Part shown: positions 5,883-6,667 of the stretch, one piece after another | How the letters are laid out: each line of letters begins with the position of its first letter | How positions within the stretch are numbered: position 1 is the stretch's first letter | Assembly: GCA_014859215.1 (NCBI GenBank) | Contig: JACUUS010000125.1 | Location: 1-6,667, forward strand | From: Dehalococcoidia bacterium | GTDB lineage: Bacteria > Chloroflexota > Dehalococcoidia > SZUA-161 | DNA: 6,667 nt | Direction: 5' to 3' | Notes under the pieces: model-generated | Databases searched by the model: none | The model's input: only the letters and a program-made list of their open reading frames with translations | Told to the model about the DNA's origin: nothing | Made by a program: the position numbers and the translations under genes

Positions 5883-6667
5883 TTAAGGAATAAGGCTCGA
5901 ACGGCAGACATGCCCCTTGTTCTGCTCCTCGAAAGCCTTGTTTATGTCCTCCAGAGGATAGGAGTGTGAAAGGATCTTATCGAAAGGATACCTGTTCCGG
6001 GTCCGCACGAGGAAATCAAGCGCCTTGCGAAGCGTGTCCGGAGTGTACAGGAGCACGCCGATAATACTCTTGTTGTTCACGACGAGCTTCGAGATATCGG
6101 ACTGGAAGGCGCTGGGCACCACGGCGTTGCCGATCTCGAGGTAGCGTCCGCCATTGGCAAGCATATCTATGCCTTCATCAATGACATGGGGCGAGCCTAC
6201 CAGCTCGGCGACCACGTCCGCACCCCACCCGCCTGTGAGCTCTTTCGCCCGCAGAAAACGCTCGGCCGGCGTCTGATACTCGCGGATGTCAATCACCTCG
6301 TCGGCCCCGAATTCCCTGGCCAGCTGGAGCCGCTCATCGATTCCGTCAACAACTATGACCTTGTGCGCACCCATATCCTTCGCGAGCGCAGCGGCGTAAA
6401 TCCCCAGGCCTCCGGCACCCTGTATAACTACGCTGTCACCGAAGCTGAGGTTCGCCCTCTCGAAGCCGTAGAGAACGGTTGACAGGGCACAGTTGGCGGG
6501 AGCAACTACTCTGTCCGAAAGGACATCAGGGACTTTGAACACCGTGTGATTCGGCCGCAGGTAGTAATATTCGGCATAAGTGCCTGTAAAATGCGGCCAG
6601 TCCGCCGCAGGACTCACCACCGCGAGGGGGGCCATGGGGCAGGCGGGATCATCGCCCTTCACGCAGG
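5883..6667 (-). CDS. Zinc-binding alcohol dehydrogenase family protein (MDR), 5' truncated by window
   Basis: This is the C-terminal three-quarters or so of a medium-chain dehydrogenase/reductase; its start lies beyond the window edge. Counting from the GTG at 6662, GAGGLG (82-87) is the Rossmann dinucleotide motif, and Asp106 at the end of the second strand favours NAD over NADP. NCALSTV (57-63) contains Cys58 at the position of the third catalytic zinc ligand. The first residues at the edge spell C-x2-G-x4-C (CVKGDDPAC), the final two cysteines of the structural zinc lobe. The coding frame therefore continues upstream, and the GTG at 6662 is internal rather than a start. The enzyme probably oxidises an alcohol or a hydroxyl group on a CoA ester; the substrate is not readable. 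It appears to be the upstream member, within this window, of an operon with the Fe-S and CoA-transferase genes. Confidence 0.88.
   Translation of the reverse strand, partial: CVKGDDPACPMAPLAVVSPAADWPHFTGTYAEYYYLRPNHTVFKVPDVLSDRVVAPANCALSTVLYGFERANLSFGDSVVIQGAGGLGIYAAALAKDMGAHKVIVVDGIDERLQLAREFGADEVIDIREYQTPAERFLRAKELTGGWGADVVAELVGSPHVIDEGIDMLANGGRYLEIGNAVVPSAFQSDISKLVVNNKSIIGVLLYTPDTLRKALDFLVRTRNRYPFDKILSHSYPLEDINKAFEEQNKGHVCRSSLIP

Noticed and set aside
5843..5911. 23-residue N-terminal extension of the Fe-S protein
   Set aside because: It would overlap the end of the dehydrogenase gene, and a ribosome binding site supports the ATG at 5842.
6660..6662. GTG as start codon of the dehydrogenase
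   Set aside because: The preceding codon is Cys and completes a C-x2-G-x4-C structural-zinc motif, so the gene continues beyond the window.

Overview
The window reads as a GC-rich bacterial chromosome segment, probably from an anaerobe or metabolically versatile soil or sediment organism. It has dense short-gapped genes, Shine-Dalgarno sites, a sigma-70-type -10 box, and a ferredoxin-domain protein next to a CoA-transferase and a zinc-type dehydrogenase. That gene mix is common in Dehalococcoidia-like Chloroflexota and in Desulfobacterota. This placement is an inference, because no rRNA or lineage marker is present. No tRNA, rRNA, CRISPR array, insertion sequence or phage gene was seen.

Layout. 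Positions 1-151 are extremely GC-rich, carry a perfect 9-bp stem-loop and have no supportable gene. A small alpha/beta hydrolase (minus strand, TTG start) follows, with an extended -10 promoter immediately upstream. Next is a 398-residue minus-strand protein of unknown function. It carries the 'LQ..YGN..VQR(I/L)L' motif typical of the leader of eCIS-associated DUF4157 proteins, but no DUF4157 domain is visible. A 195-bp divergent intergenic region separates it from an Fpg/MutM-family DNA glycosylase on the plus strand.

The right half is a minus-strand cluster in transcription order: a zinc-binding medium-chain dehydrogenase (5' end outside the window), a winged-helix/iron-sulfur protein with two [4Fe-4S] ferredoxin motifs and a dense cysteine cluster, and a fused two-domain 3-oxoacid/acyl CoA-transferase. 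Gaps are 40 and 83 bp and both downstream genes have good ribosome binding sites, so this is probably one operon. A plausible reading is a fermentative or catabolic module: oxidation of an alcohol or hydroxyacyl compound, transfer of electrons through Fe-S centres, and activation of the resulting acid by CoA transfer. The actual substrate cannot be read from the sequence.

The most unusual items are the orphan eCIS-type leader protein with its membrane-segment/beta-rich C-terminus, and the Fe-S protein with six cysteines in eight residues fused behind a DNA-binding-like domain. I do not see a complete, clearly new multi-gene system in this window.
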